DNA from: Myxococcota bacterium
GTDB lineage: Bacteria; Myxococcota_A; UBA9042; DTJE01
DNA length: 64,000 nt
Assembly: GCA_017994695.1 (NCBI GenBank)
Contig: JAGOKF010000003.1
Coordinates: 1-64,000, forward strand
Reading direction: 5' to 3'
The notes below the pieces were generated by a model. That model was not told the DNA's origin, searched no databases, and saw only the letters and a program-made list of their open reading frames with translations. Below, piece by piece: positions 52,142-61,267 of the stretch. The translations under genes were made by a program, and so were the position numbers. Numbering within the stretch: the first letter of the stretch is position 1; each line of letters starts with the position of its first letter.

Positions 52142-53956
52142 TCAGAACTGGTACCGCACCCGGACGTTCACCTCGTCCCGGTCCCGGAACAGCCCGATCC
52201 CCTTGTAGGGGTCGTCCCCGAAGAACTGGTTCACCGCGGCCAGGATCCGCCAGTGGTTGCCCAGCGCCACGTCCATCTGCACGCTGAGGAACCCGCCGTT
52301 GTTCGGCAGCCAGGCCCCGACGATCCGGGGCGTCAGCATCCCGTTCAGGTAGGACGTGAAGACGGCCCCCACCAGCCGGAAGGAGTGCTCCTCGGCCAGC
52401 GTCGAGTCGTATCCCGGGACCTCCAGGATGTAGTCCCCCTGGTCCACGACCAGCCCGTCGGCGTCGCGTTTCAGGGGCTTGAAGTCGGTGATCCAGGTGT
52501 GCATGAACTGCAGCACGAACATCGTGGACTGCTGGGGGTTGAGCCAGCGGATGGTCGAGGGCCTCTGGAGGGTCAGGGCCCAGGAGAAGACCTTCTTCTT
52601 CGGGTTGTCGAAGTAGTAGCCCACCGCCCGGTCCCCGCCGATCTCGGCGGCGGTGGCCGGGTCCATCCGGATCCGCTTCTTCAGCGAGTGCACCGGGTAG
52701 GTCCGGTCGGGCTCGAAGGCCGCCTCCAGTTTGATGTTCAGGGCCACGGGATGGGGCACCGCCACCTCCATCGAGGCCCCGACGACGTGCTGCCTGGGGA
52801 ACCCCAGGTACACGTCGTAGCCGCTGGCCCCGGAGGTGAAGGGGGCGACGAAGTAGAGGGGGATCGGGGGGCTCTGGACGTGGGTCCAGAAGTAGGCCAG
52901 CGTGTAGGTCACCGGGCCCGCCTCACCCCGCCACCGGGCGCCGGCCCGGCTGTTCCGGACGTCCCGCTGGGGCCACAGGAACACCTTCGAGTGGATCGAG
53001 TTCGGGTGCAGGGAGGCGTCGCCCTGCTTCGGGGGCGGCGGCAGGCCCCAGGCGCCCACGAAGGTCAGCGGCACCGTGACCATGTCCTCGGGGCGGTCCA
53101 GGGCCGGGACCCAGACGCTCTCCAGCCAGCCCCGCAGCGGGGGGATCTCCAACTGGGCCTTCAGCATCCAGTTGGGAATCCGCTGGTCCTCGAAGGACTC
53201 CAGGGGGCCGAAGTGCCAGGTGGAATCGGTGGGATTGATCACGTCCAGCAGCCGGTACTGCCCGGTCTCTCCCCAGGACACCTGCTGGCGTCCCACCCGG
53301 AAGTTCAGCAGGGGATGGGCCTCGATGTCCACGTAGAGTTCCCGGACGTCCAGTTCGTTGTAGTAGCGGTCGAGCACCCACTGCCGGCGCTTCTCGGCCT
53401 GCCCGACGTAGCCCGCATCGGGGACCTGGGCGTCCCGGTCCGACGGCAGCTTGCTGGACAGCACGCCCCGGAGGATCGCGTGGAGGGAGATCGCCCGGGT
53501 GGGCTGCCAGTCCGCCTCGATCTGCAGCGTGTTGCGGAACATCGACAACTCGCCCAGTTTCCCGCCGTGGTCGGTGGGATAGACCTTGTTCGCCTTCACG
53601 TCCTCCTCGTACCGGTCCTTCTCCCAGCCGAAGAAGACGCCGAACTGGGTCTGCAGGTAGCCGTTGACCTGGAACCGGCCCGTCTGCTCCCCGAAGGGGT
53701 CCCCGGGAGCCCGGGACCCGTAGAGATCCTCCTGGGCCTCGACCCCAGGCGCCTCCTCGCCGGGGAACGGTTCGCTGTAGGCCGGGAATTCCCCCTCCGG
53801 GGCCCCCGGGGCCGCACCGGTCCCATCGACCACGACTCCCGGCGGCGCCTCTTCCTCCCCCGGTGCCGGCCGGGCGGTCCCTGGCAGGCCCAGCAGGCAC
53901 GCGATGCCGAGGACTCCCGTCCAGAAGGTCCGGCTCGTCCCGCGAGAGAGATTCAT
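52142..53956 (-). CDS. DUF1302 outer-membrane beta-barrel protein
   Basis: The 604-residue protein starts at an ATG behind AGGAGG. It has a signal peptide (to about 30), an acidic Pro/Gly-rich region (35-85), then a barrel with many aromatic strand ends. Hallmarks are FQVNGYLQTQFGVFF, NFRVGRQQVSWGETG, DVINPTDSTWHFG and a C-terminal Phe (RVRYQF). In the family this barrel partners DUF1329. Confidence 0.85.
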   Translation of the reverse strand: MNLSRGTSRTFWTGVLGIACLLGLPGTARPAPGEEEAPPGVVVDGTGAAPGAPEGEFPAYSEPFPGEEAPGVEAQEDLYGSRAPGDPFGEQTGRFQVNGYLQTQFGVFFGWEKDRYEEDVKANKVYPTDHGGKLGELSMFRNTLQIEADWQPTRAISLHAILRGVLSSKLPSDRDAQVPDAGYVGQAEKRRQWVLDRYYNELDVRELYVDIEAHPLLNFRVGRQQVSWGETGQYRLLDVINPTDSTWHFGPLESFEDQRIPNWMLKAQLEIPPLRGWLESVWVPALDRPEDMVTVPLTFVGAWGLPPPPKQGDASLHPNSIHSKVFLWPQRDVRNSRAGARWRGEAGPVTYTLAYFWTHVQSPPIPLYFVAPFTSGASGYDVYLGFPRQHVVGASMEVAVPHPVALNIKLEAAFEPDRTYPVHSLKKRIRMDPATAAEIGGDRAVGYYFDNPKKKVFSWALTLQRPSTIRWLNPQQSTMFVLQFMHTWITDFKPLKRDADGLVVDQGDYILEVPGYDSTLAEEHSFRLVGAVFTSYLNGMLTPRIVGAWLPNNGGFLSVQMDVALGNHWRILAAVNQFFGDDPYKGIGLFRDRDEVNVRVRYQF

Positions 53957-53996
53957 CGGGTCCTCCTGTGGTTCGGTCCCGGGTCAGGCCGCCGGA

Positions 53997-54863
53997 TCAC
54001 CGGGTGCAGTCCCCGGGAGTCGGATTGGCCGGCGTGTCCGCGTAGATGTTGCTGATGCAGATGCTGTCCGGCTGGACGAAGATGTCCACCGTGCCAACGA
54101 CCGTGGTTCCGACCTTCGCGGTGACCGTCACCTTGCCGCTCTGGTCGATGGCCACGTTGCCCGCCAGGAAGTAGGACAGGTTCTTGCTGGTGGTGGGGGC
54201 CGCCTCCAGGGAGGCCGGCAGGCCGGTGGTCGGGTTGAAGTAGCGGTACTCGCCGGCGGGGGTCGTTTCGATGGTGCCGCAGCCGACCTTCTCCTCCTCG
54301 CCCTCGTCGATCCGGCCATCCTGGTTCTTGTCGTTGAAGAAGTAGAGGCCACCGGCCACGATGCCCTTCGTCGGGTCCACGGTCAGGCCCGCCAGGGCCG
54401 GCGCGACGTTGTAGGTCAGTTCGCTGACCAGCCAGAGCGTCTCGTCCTGGGCCTCGGAGTCGATGTTGAACTGGTAGGTCGGCTTGGCGTCGGCCCCCGA
54501 TGCCAGGAACCCGACCCGGATCCCCTTCGGGAGTTGCAGTTCCACCAGGCCGTTGGCCTTCGACCGGACCTCCTGGCCCGTCGGAAGGCCCGTGGCATTG
54601 TCCAGCACCTTCACCAGGGCCCCCTCCACCGGGTCCTTCGACTGGAAGTCGATCAGGGTGGCCTTGAACGTCCCCATCACCGGCGGCGTATCGGGCGTGC
54701 CCAGGTCCGTCGCCGGCAAGTCCGTCGCCGGGAGGTCCTGGCCGCCGCCCGTGTCCGCCGCCACGTCCGGTCCCGTCGAGGTGTCCTTCCCGGAATCGCC
54801 CGATTCGCAGGCCCAGGTCCAGGAAACGATCGCCGCCAGCACCAGTGCATGCACCCGGCTCAT
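53997..54863 (-). CDS. Lipoprotein leading the DUF1302-RND operon
   Basis: The 288-residue protein starts at an ATG behind GGAGGAGGG. The lipobox TWAC puts Cys19 at the mature end, followed by Asp/Thr/Gly/Pro spacer repeats (ATDLPATDLGTPDT). A beta-sandwich-like part holds one EF-hand-like calcium loop (DKNQDGRIDEGE). Transthyretin-like SKDPVEGALVKVLDN suggests a carboxypeptidase-regulatory fold. Its exact family is unknown. Confidence 0.75.
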   Translation of the reverse strand: MSRVHALVLAAIVSWTWACESGDSGKDTSTGPDVAADTGGGQDLPATDLPATDLGTPDTPPVMGTFKATLIDFQSKDPVEGALVKVLDNATGLPTGQEVRSKANGLVELQLPKGIRVGFLASGADAKPTYQFNIDSEAQDETLWLVSELTYNVAPALAGLTVDPTKGIVAGGLYFFNDKNQDGRIDEGEEEKVGCGTIETTPAGEYRYFNPTTGLPASLEAAPTTSKNLSYFLAGNVAIDQSGKVTVTAKVGTTVVGTVDIFVQPDSICISNIYADTPANPTPGDCTR

Positions 54864-55028
54864 CCTGCCCTCCTCCGTTATCGGAAAGCACCGTTGTCCC
54901 TACGGAACCCCTTCATTCCAACAGAACCTTGTCAAATGCCAATATTCCATTTCTTTATCCCCTTGACACACTGCGTCCATGGACTGCGAGAGAGCGAGGA
55001 TTGGCGATGATTCGGCTCCGGGAACGCG
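54864..55028. promoter_or_regulatory. AT-enriched intergenic region with inverted TTGACA boxes
   Basis: The 165-base gap between hgdC and the lipoprotein gene contains TGTCAA on the plus strand at about 54927-54935 and TTGACA at about 54962. These form an inverted pair some 27 bases apart around an A+T-rich centre. The first gives a -35 for the lipoprotein operon, but I find no good -10, so activator control is possible. Confidence 0.4.
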
Positions 55029-55790
55029 TCATCCCCCGGACCGGCGGGAGCAGATCAGGGCCGCCCCGAAGGCGGTGACGCCCTGGGGATCGGGCAGCAG
55101 CGGGACGACCTCCATCCCCAGGGCCTCCGAGAGGGCGCGGATCACCGCCAGGGATCGGGCCGGGCCCCCGGTCGCCACGACGGGAGCCGCGACCCCCACC
55201 TGCCTGCCCAGGGCGGCGACCCGGCTGCAGACGGCCGCCAGGACACCCTTCAGGATGCGGTCCGGGGGTTCCCTCCGGGAGAGGCGCCCCACCACCTCCG
55301 ACTCGGCGAAGACCGTGCAGGTGCTGCTGATGGGCAGGGGTTCCACATCGGCACGGGAGACCTCGTCGAAGCGATCCTGGGGGATGCCCAGCACCCGGCT
55401 CATCACCTCCAGGAAACGCCCCGTCCCGGCGGCGCAGCGGTCGTTCATCGCGAAGTCCAGCACCTTCCCGTCCTGGACCCGGACCACCTTGCTGTCCTGG
55501 CCCCCGATGTCCACCACGGTGGCCGCCTCGGGCCGCAGCGCCCCGACCCCGGCCGCCAGGGCCGTGATCTCGCTCACCTGGGCCAGGCGGGGATCGTGGA
55601 GGGCCCGTCCGTAGCCCGTGGTGACCACCGGGAGGCCCTCGGCCCCGGCCTGCCGCAGGGCCTCCCGGGCCGCCTCGACCATGTCCGGCATCGAGGGGAC
55701 GATCACGGACCGCACCAGACGGCCGTCCTCCACCACCGCGCACTTGGTCGCCGTGGACCCGATGTCGAGACCGGCGCTGGCCCGGCTCAT
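55029..55790 (-). CDS. 2-hydroxyacyl-CoA dehydratase activator (HgdC/BadF-type ATPase)
   Basis: The 253-residue ATPase begins GLDIGSTATKCAVV, the phosphate loop of the ASKHA fold, and has VDIGGQDSKV. The cysteines that hold the dimer-bridging [4Fe-4S] cluster are Cys119 in NDRCAAGTG and Cys158 in SSTCTVF. It hydrolyses ATP to inject one low-potential electron into the dehydratase encoded just upstream. It overlaps that gene as ATGA. Length and Cys spacing are as in Acidaminococcus HgdC. It is oxygen sensitive. Confidence 0.92.
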   Translation of the reverse strand: MSRASAGLDIGSTATKCAVVEDGRLVRSVIVPSMPDMVEAAREALRQAGAEGLPVVTTGYGRALHDPRLAQVSEITALAAGVGALRPEAATVVDIGGQDSKVVRVQDGKVLDFAMNDRCAAGTGRFLEVMSRVLGIPQDRFDEVSRADVEPLPISSTCTVFAESEVVGRLSRREPPDRILKGVLAAVCSRVAALGRQVGVAAPVVATGGPARSLAVIRALSEALGMEVVPLLPDPQGVTAFGAALICSRRSGG

Positions 55791-56986
55791 GTCCCGGCTC
55801 CGAGGCTCTCGAAGAAGGGGACCAAGCGCTGCTCCAGATGCTCCATCGAGACGGCCCGGGGGTCGGCCATGTCGGCCTCGATCACCACCCCCGGGACGCC
55901 GGTGCGGCCGGTGACGACCTGCCGAACGCCGTACTGGCCCAGGGAATAGCGCTTGCAGGACCGGTTCGAGTGCAGCACGAACCCCTGGGCCCCGAAGCGC
56001 CGGATCATGCGGGTCAGGACCTCGACCCGGTGGGCGACGCCATGGTTCAGCAGGATGTCCGTGTAGGCCTTCGCCAGGCCCGTGAAGGGGTCCTTCGGGT
56101 CCAGGTGCTCGACGGTCCAGGCGCTGGTGTAGGTGTCCGCCACCAGGGCGACCCGGTGCCGCTCGAAGAGCTTCTTCAGGGGCTTGTGGGCCGGCCAGAT
56201 GGCGATGTTGTCCCAGATCACCCGGGCCCGCTCGTCGGGAATCGCCGAATCCCCTCGAGCGGACCGCTGGCGCAGTTCCTGGAGGAGTCCCCGGTAGTAG
56301 GCCACGCACCGCCGGGTTCCCCGCATCGAGACGATCGGGGCCATGTGGACGAAGGCGTCGAAGGAGGTGAAGGGGGCCGGGCGCCCGGAGGCGGTCTCGA
56401 GGACCTGGGCCCAGAGTTCCAGGGCCTCCCGGGACCGTTCCGTGACCCTGCGCAGGCGGTCCTCGGTGATCCGCCGCCAGCCGACCCGGGAGATCTCCGG
56501 GGCCATCGCCACCAGTTGTTCCCGGACGTAGGCCACGTCCCCCTCGGTGGGGGGACCGTCGTGGAACGGGGTGTCCAGGAAGAACATCGGGACCCGGAAG
56601 TGCTCGGCGGTCAGCCGGAACCAGTTCTGGACGGTGCCGCAGATGTTGTTGCTGACCAGCACCAGGTCCGGGGGCACCAGCCGCCCCAGGGGGGTCCTGC
56701 CGGTCCACTGGGACCCGAGGTCCACCCGGGCGTAGGAGCAGAGGTCGCGGGAGTAGCCGCGCCCTTCGGCGTGCTCGGCGAGGCCCTGGGACATCTCCCG
56801 GGCGGCGCAGATGGCGGCGTGGTTCTCGGGGTAGAACGGGATGAATCCCGCGGCCAGCACCAGTTCCACCGGCGATCCCGAGGTGACCCAGGCGACCGGA
56901 AGACCCAGCCGGGAGCCCATGCGGGTCCAGAGGACCTGGTTGCGGATCGTCCGGGCCAGCACGGCGTTGTGTTGCAGTCTTCTCAT
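55787..56986 (-). CDS. 2-hydroxyacyl-CoA dehydratase/benzoyl-CoA reductase-type subunit
   Basis: The 399-residue protein is of the HgdB/BcrBC family. Its cluster-binding cysteines appear in SRDLCSYARVDLGS, NNICGTVQNW and NRSCKRYSLGQYG. Residues WVTSGSPVELVLAAGFIPFY are the conserved N-terminal segment. It forms the catalytic component with the 56983-58071 subunit. The substrate is not evident: amino-acid-derived 2-hydroxyacyl-CoA and aromatic acyl-CoA both belong to this family. No CoA transferase or CoA ligase gene lies in the window. Confidence 0.85.
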   Translation of the reverse strand: MRRLQHNAVLARTIRNQVLWTRMGSRLGLPVAWVTSGSPVELVLAAGFIPFYPENHAAICAAREMSQGLAEHAEGRGYSRDLCSYARVDLGSQWTGRTPLGRLVPPDLVLVSNNICGTVQNWFRLTAEHFRVPMFFLDTPFHDGPPTEGDVAYVREQLVAMAPEISRVGWRRITEDRLRRVTERSREALELWAQVLETASGRPAPFTSFDAFVHMAPIVSMRGTRRCVAYYRGLLQELRQRSARGDSAIPDERARVIWDNIAIWPAHKPLKKLFERHRVALVADTYTSAWTVEHLDPKDPFTGLAKAYTDILLNHGVAHRVEVLTRMIRRFGAQGFVLHSNRSCKRYSLGQYGVRQVVTGRTGVPGVVIEADMADPRAVSMEHLEQRLVPFFESLGAGT

Positions 56987-58071
56987 GGCAGAGACTCCAC
57001 CAGGGTCTGGACCCGGGTCCGCTGGCCTCCGGTGAGGCGCTTCTGGCGGTCCAGTTCCAGGACCAGCGACGGGATGCCCGCCTCCCGAAGGGCGCTTGCG
57101 AGCCCCGGTGCCTCGAAGGCGCAGGGGTCGCAGAACTTCTGGTGCAGCAGGATCGCGGCCCGGGCCCCGGCGTCCCGGGCCCGGGTCGCGACGGCGGTCG
57201 GGCGATCGGGCACCAGCCGCTCGGGACTGTGCCAGGGTCGATCCACCAGGCTCGAGGCGATGGACTGCACCAGGTCCTGGGCCTCCAGGGCCACCCTCCG
57301 GCTCGCCTCCCGGGTCGCCGTGTTCGTGTCGTCGGCCACCACCCGCAACCCGAGGGATTCGAGGTCCTCGATCACCTCCAGGGAGGGCACGGACTCCCCC
57401 GAGAGGATCACCGGCACGCCACCGGCCTCGGGCAGGATCGGTTCCGCCGGAAAGGCCGCGAGCCACTCGGCCGGGTCCATCGCCTGGGCCGCCAGGGCCG
57501 CTCCGTAGGCCGGCACGGCCGAGAAGGACCCCGCGGCGAGCCCCTCGAAACAGGCCAGGATCCGCTTCCGGACCTCCTGCCGATCCCGGGCCGACCGGTC
57601 CAGCCGGGTGAGGTCCAGCGGCACTCCAAGGCGCTCCCGGATCTCCTCGCAGAAGGCCACCAGGGCCCGGCCCGCCTGGGTCCGGGCCGCCGCCCCGTCC
57701 ACCCGGATCGGCAGGCGCAGGTGCGCCGTCGCCAGGTCGGGCCGGGCCACCGACAGCATGCCCGGCACCGCGGTGATCCCGTCGCAGCCGCTGGCCGTGG
57801 CCACCAGTCCCGCCGGCAGGTCCCCGGACAGCAGCGCCTCCAGGGCCGACCGGACAAAGGAACAGGCGTAGGCCTGCATCACGCCATCCGCCCGGGGGAA
57901 ATCCTCGGCGACCGGCCCCCACCGGACCGCGCACAGCCCGAAGGCATCCAGGATCTCCATCGGGACGTAGGACGAGAGGGCGACGGCCAGCGGACGCCCC
58001 TCCCGATCCATCCGGGCCCTCGCCTCCGCGACCGGGTCCCTGGCCACCTCCAGCAGGCGTTCCCATCCCAT
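56983..58071 (-). CDS. Second 2-hydroxyacyl-CoA dehydratase-type subunit
   Basis: The 362-residue partner starts at an ATG with GGGAGG upstream. It opens with the family pattern LSSYVPMEILDAFGLCAVRW, and further cysteines are in AYACSFVRS, ASGCDGIT and KFCDPCAFEA. It is somewhat more divergent than its partner but keeps three cluster-ligand positions. All three genes of the operon are joined by ATGA overlaps. Confidence 0.85.
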   Translation of the reverse strand: MGWERLLEVARDPVAEARARMDREGRPLAVALSSYVPMEILDAFGLCAVRWGPVAEDFPRADGVMQAYACSFVRSALEALLSGDLPAGLVATASGCDGITAVPGMLSVARPDLATAHLRLPIRVDGAAARTQAGRALVAFCEEIRERLGVPLDLTRLDRSARDRQEVRKRILACFEGLAAGSFSAVPAYGAALAAQAMDPAEWLAAFPAEPILPEAGGVPVILSGESVPSLEVIEDLESLGLRVVADDTNTATREASRRVALEAQDLVQSIASSLVDRPWHSPERLVPDRPTAVATRARDAGARAAILLHQKFCDPCAFEAPGLASALREAGIPSLVLELDRQKRLTGGQRTRVQTLVESLP

Positions 58072-58268
58072 CGTGGCACCTCCCGCGCCAGAGTATCCCA
58101 CAGGCCTTCCGGAATCCCTACCATCGTAAAAGGCGGCCCCTGGCCGGCCGGGCAGGTCCGCCCATTCGGCACCGGCCGAGGCTTCCGGGGTCGAGAGAGC
58201 AGCCCCCCGGCGCGGCATGTCCCCCGACCACCAGCAACTCCCTGTCTCGCCTTCCGCAGGGCGGCCAC

Positions 58269-58297
58269 TTGACGGGACGGCGGGCTGCCGCTAGACT
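58269..58297 (+). promoter_or_regulatory. Promoter of tRNA-Ala
   Basis: TTGACG (58269-58274) and TAGACT (58292-58297) are 17 bases apart, 39 bases upstream of the tRNA. Apart from this, the 265-base gap from 58072 holds only the leader of the dehydratase operon. Confidence 0.75.
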
Positions 58298-58336
58298 TCG
58301 ACCGCTTTGGACGGCGGTATCGCCACCGCGAGCCTC

Positions 58337-58409
58337 GGGGCTGTAGCTCAGTTGGGAGAGCGCACGGTTCGCATCCGTGAGGTCGGGGGTTCGAATCCCC
58401 CTAGCTCCA
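58337..58409 (+). tRNA. tRNA-Ala (anticodon CGC)
   Basis: Acceptor GGGGCTG pairs with TAGCTCC (two G-U pairs). The anticodon stem CACGG/CCGTG encloses TTCGCAT (anticodon CGC). The T-loop is TTCGAAT and the discriminator A. CCA is not encoded (ACCG follows). Confidence 0.95.
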
Positions 58410-58423
58410 CCGCCCCGCCTTCA

Positions 58424-59878
58424 TCACTCCGTGACGCTCAGGAACTCGATCTCCTCGCCGTACTCGGCACCGGCCTCGGCGGTCAGCCAGGCGTCGGATC
58501 CGGGGCTGTTGCGCAGGATGCGGTTGAGGATCCCGATCGAGTACTGGCGGATCGCCCGGTGGGCCTCCCGCCAGTCCCAGTTCATCTCCCCGCAGCCGTC
58601 GGTCAGGGCGTTCTTGGCGTCGTCGTATCCCAGTTCCTCGGCCACCTGGAGCAGGTTCAGCCGGCAGAGGTCCGAGAAGGTGAAATGCCCTCCCCGCTTG
58701 AGGTCCAGGAACCACTTGGGCGCCCCCAGGGTGTCCCAGGGGTCCTTGAAGGCCTGGTGAAATTCCAGGGTCCGGTCCATCTCCCCGCCCTGGATCATCG
58801 TGGGCAGATGCCAATCGGGGCCGTAGATGCCCAGGGCCCCCAGCAGGTAGCCCGCCGGCGCCTGGGGCACGATGACCTTCACCCGGGGGTCCATTTCCGC
58901 CCAGCCGTTCTCGTCGGAGGGATAGGCGGCGGCGAAGCAGGTGTAGCCCCCGAAGGAGTGCCCAGTGATCCCGACGTTGTCGGTCTGGATGGTCTTGTAG
59001 AAGTCGCTGGCGGGATCGGCGTCCCAGCGCTCCATCTGGCCCATCAGGAACTGGAGATCCTTCGGCCGGGCCATCGCCGAGTCGGCCAGGTGGGTCCCCG
59101 AGTACCCGGAGGCCAGCAGGTCGTAGAGGGTGTTCTTTTCGTGGTCCGGCGCGACCACGATGTAGCCGTGGGAGGCCAGGGGCACGGTGTAGAAGATGCT
59201 CTGGTACCGGATGCCGAAGGCCCCGTGGGAGAAGAGCACCAGGGGGAAGCGCCCGTCGCCGTGGCGCACGGGGGCGTCCAGCACCGCGTCCACCGGGAAC
59301 GTCCCGATGTCCACGTCGATCTCGTCCAGCAGGTGGGCGAACTCGGGCAGTTTTCGGATGTCCTCCCGGATGTCGTAGGCGAACTTCGGGTGGGAGTCGT
59401 AGTACTCCCGGGTGGTCGGATACCAGATCTCGGTGACGAGGGTCCTGGGGGTGCCGTCGTAGTTCACCTGGGAAGGGTCCGTGAAAACGACCCGCCGCAG
59501 GCCCACCGGGAACGGGCCGGGCACCCGGGGGTCCGGCGCGTGGTCCGGCCCCGCGGCGCAGAAGCCGTCCACGCACCCGGGCGTGGGACTCGGATCCCAC
59601 TCGAATCCCACGTCCGCAACGGCATCGGCCCCGCCGTCGGAAAGGTCCCCGGGCCCCGGGTCCCCCTCGTCCGGGATGCCCGGATCGACCGGTCCAACGG
59701 CCTCCTCGTCCACGACCCCGGGGTCCCCCGGGACCTCCGCCGCATCCGGCAGGTCGGCGACGACATCGGGTCCGCCTCCCGGGAGGTCCGATCCCGGGTC
59801 GTTGCCCGGGTCCGACCCCGAGGCACCGGATCCGCAGGCCAGCAGGACCCCCATCAATCCCCAGGCAAGCCGCTTCAT
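58424..59878 (-). CDS. Lipoprotein alpha/beta hydrolase, PAF-acetylhydrolase-like
   Basis: The 484-residue protein starts at an ATG with GGAGGAGG upstream. The lipobox LLAC gives Cys15. An 80-residue Asp/Pro/Gly spacer precedes the hydrolase. The nucleophile elbow GHSFGG centres on Ser308. Asp368 in GGEMDRT and His398 in GGHFT complete a likely triad. VLFSHGAFGIRYQS supplies an oxyanion loop. The arrangement resembles plasma PAF acetylhydrolase and related esterases acting on phospholipids or oxidised esters. It lies convergent to tRNA-Ala and next to a FadL channel. Lipid ester hydrolysis is a fair guess. Confidence 0.82.
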   Translation of the reverse strand: MKRLAWGLMGVLLACGSGASGSDPGNDPGSDLPGGGPDVVADLPDAAEVPGDPGVVDEEAVGPVDPGIPDEGDPGPGDLSDGGADAVADVGFEWDPSPTPGCVDGFCAAGPDHAPDPRVPGPFPVGLRRVVFTDPSQVNYDGTPRTLVTEIWYPTTREYYDSHPKFAYDIREDIRKLPEFAHLLDEIDVDIGTFPVDAVLDAPVRHGDGRFPLVLFSHGAFGIRYQSIFYTVPLASHGYIVVAPDHEKNTLYDLLASGYSGTHLADSAMARPKDLQFLMGQMERWDADPASDFYKTIQTDNVGITGHSFGGYTCFAAAYPSDENGWAEMDPRVKVIVPQAPAGYLLGALGIYGPDWHLPTMIQGGEMDRTLEFHQAFKDPWDTLGAPKWFLDLKRGGHFTFSDLCRLNLLQVAEELGYDDAKNALTDGCGEMNWDWREAHRAIRQYSIGILNRILRNSPGSDAWLTAEAGAEYGEEIEFLSVTE

Positions 59879-59989
59879 GGGACCTCCTCCTCGAACCGCC
59901 TGGGGGATTGTAAAGCCTTCCGCCGATGCCGTCCGCGTCAAATGCCTCCTTGGACCTCTGGCGGGAATGCCCGGCCCCGGAACGCCTGG

Positions 59990-61267
59990 TCAGTTCGCCC
60001 GGGGCTTGGGGTCCCAGTGGTAGCCCACGGTGAAGATGATGTCGTTGGTGAGGTTCCGGAACGTGCCTCCCATCGGGGCTCCGTCGCTGGTCCTCGCCTT
60101 CCGCGGGAGGTTGAAGACGGGCATGTAGGCGAGGTCCAGGTACACCCCGGACCACTGGGTGCCCAGGCTGATGCAGGGCATCAGGCGATGGTTGTCCGGC
60201 AGGGACGGGTCCACCGTGCTGTCGGGAACCGGGTTCTGGTCCCACAGGAACCCGGCCCGGACGGCCAGGTGGTCGTTCAGGCCGACCCACTCCATGCCCA
60301 GGCGCAACTGCACCGTGTCCTTCCACTTCTTCTCCGTGGACAGGGACATCTGCCTCTGTCCCGGCCCTACGATGATCCCCTCGGAGAGCCGGAATTCCAG
60401 CCGGTCGTAGGAGGACCACTGGACCCACTGGGCGTCCAGTTCCAGGGACAGGTCCTTCCGGGGCCAGAAGCGCACGCCCCCCATCACGATGTTCGGAAGG
60501 TCCAGCTTCCCCCGGAAATGCTGGTCCGGGAACTGCCCCTGGAAGGCCTTGCCGACATCGAAGTCCACCGTCCCGTTGGAGGCCGAGATCCGGATGCCCG
60601 ACCGCCAGGCCAGGCCCAGCCGGACCCAGGGGGCGGGCTGGTAGGAGACCCCCAGGTTCACCCCGTACCCCCAGGCGGACCCCCGGAGGTCCACGGTGTT
60701 GGCCGCCGTGTCCCCCGGGGCCGGCTGGCCCAGGTTCAGTCCCTGGAGCACCCGGAAGGACCCGTGCACCGCGTTGAACCCCACCGCGATGGCGAACCCG
60801 TGGATGGGCCCGAAGGACAGGTTCGGGTTGATGTTGAAGGTCTGGAGCCCCGACTCGATGGCGACCGTCCGCCCTTCCCAGTCCGAGGGCCAGACGCTCT
60901 TCAGGCCGAAGGCGGTGAACTCCCCCACCCCCACGGCCAGCCAGTCGTTCACCTTGTAGGAGGCGAAGAAGTACGGCACGAAGATGGGCGGGGTGGCGTT
61001 CGTGGTCTTCTGCCCCTGGGGGTTCTCGTAGGACCCGTGGATGAAGTAGGTGGTCCCGGTGAACTCCAGTTGCAGCCCCCGGGAGAACGACAGGTTGGCG
61101 GCGTTCTGGAACTGGGTCGAGGGACGTCCCCCGGCGGCGACCAGCGCCCCGGCCTGGCCCGTCCCGGCCGCGGACATCTCCTGGATGTAGAACCCGTTGG
61201 CCCCGGCCAGGGAGGGCGCCAGCACCAGCAGGAATCCGGCCAGTCTTGCCACATGTCGGGTCTTCAT
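59990..61267 (-). CDS. OmpP1/FadL/TodX-family outer-membrane channel
   Basis: The 425-residue protein has a Sec signal (ends near residue 23). The mature N-terminus NGFYIQEMSAAGTGQAGA forms the FadL hatch pattern, then 14 strands (AVGVGEFTAFGLKS, DLSLELDAQWVQWSS, LRLGMEWVGLNDHLAVRAG). It imports long-chain fatty acids or aromatic hydrocarbons. The ATG overlaps the stop of the 61264-62997 lipoprotein gene. Confidence 0.88.
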   Translation of the reverse strand: MKTRHVARLAGFLLVLAPSLAGANGFYIQEMSAAGTGQAGALVAAGGRPSTQFQNAANLSFSRGLQLEFTGTTYFIHGSYENPQGQKTTNATPPIFVPYFFASYKVNDWLAVGVGEFTAFGLKSVWPSDWEGRTVAIESGLQTFNINPNLSFGPIHGFAIAVGFNAVHGSFRVLQGLNLGQPAPGDTAANTVDLRGSAWGYGVNLGVSYQPAPWVRLGLAWRSGIRISASNGTVDFDVGKAFQGQFPDQHFRGKLDLPNIVMGGVRFWPRKDLSLELDAQWVQWSSYDRLEFRLSEGIIVGPGQRQMSLSTEKKWKDTVQLRLGMEWVGLNDHLAVRAGFLWDQNPVPDSTVDPSLPDNHRLMPCISLGTQWSGVYLDLAYMPVFNLPRKARTSDGAPMGGTFRNLTNDIIFTVGYHWDPKPRAN

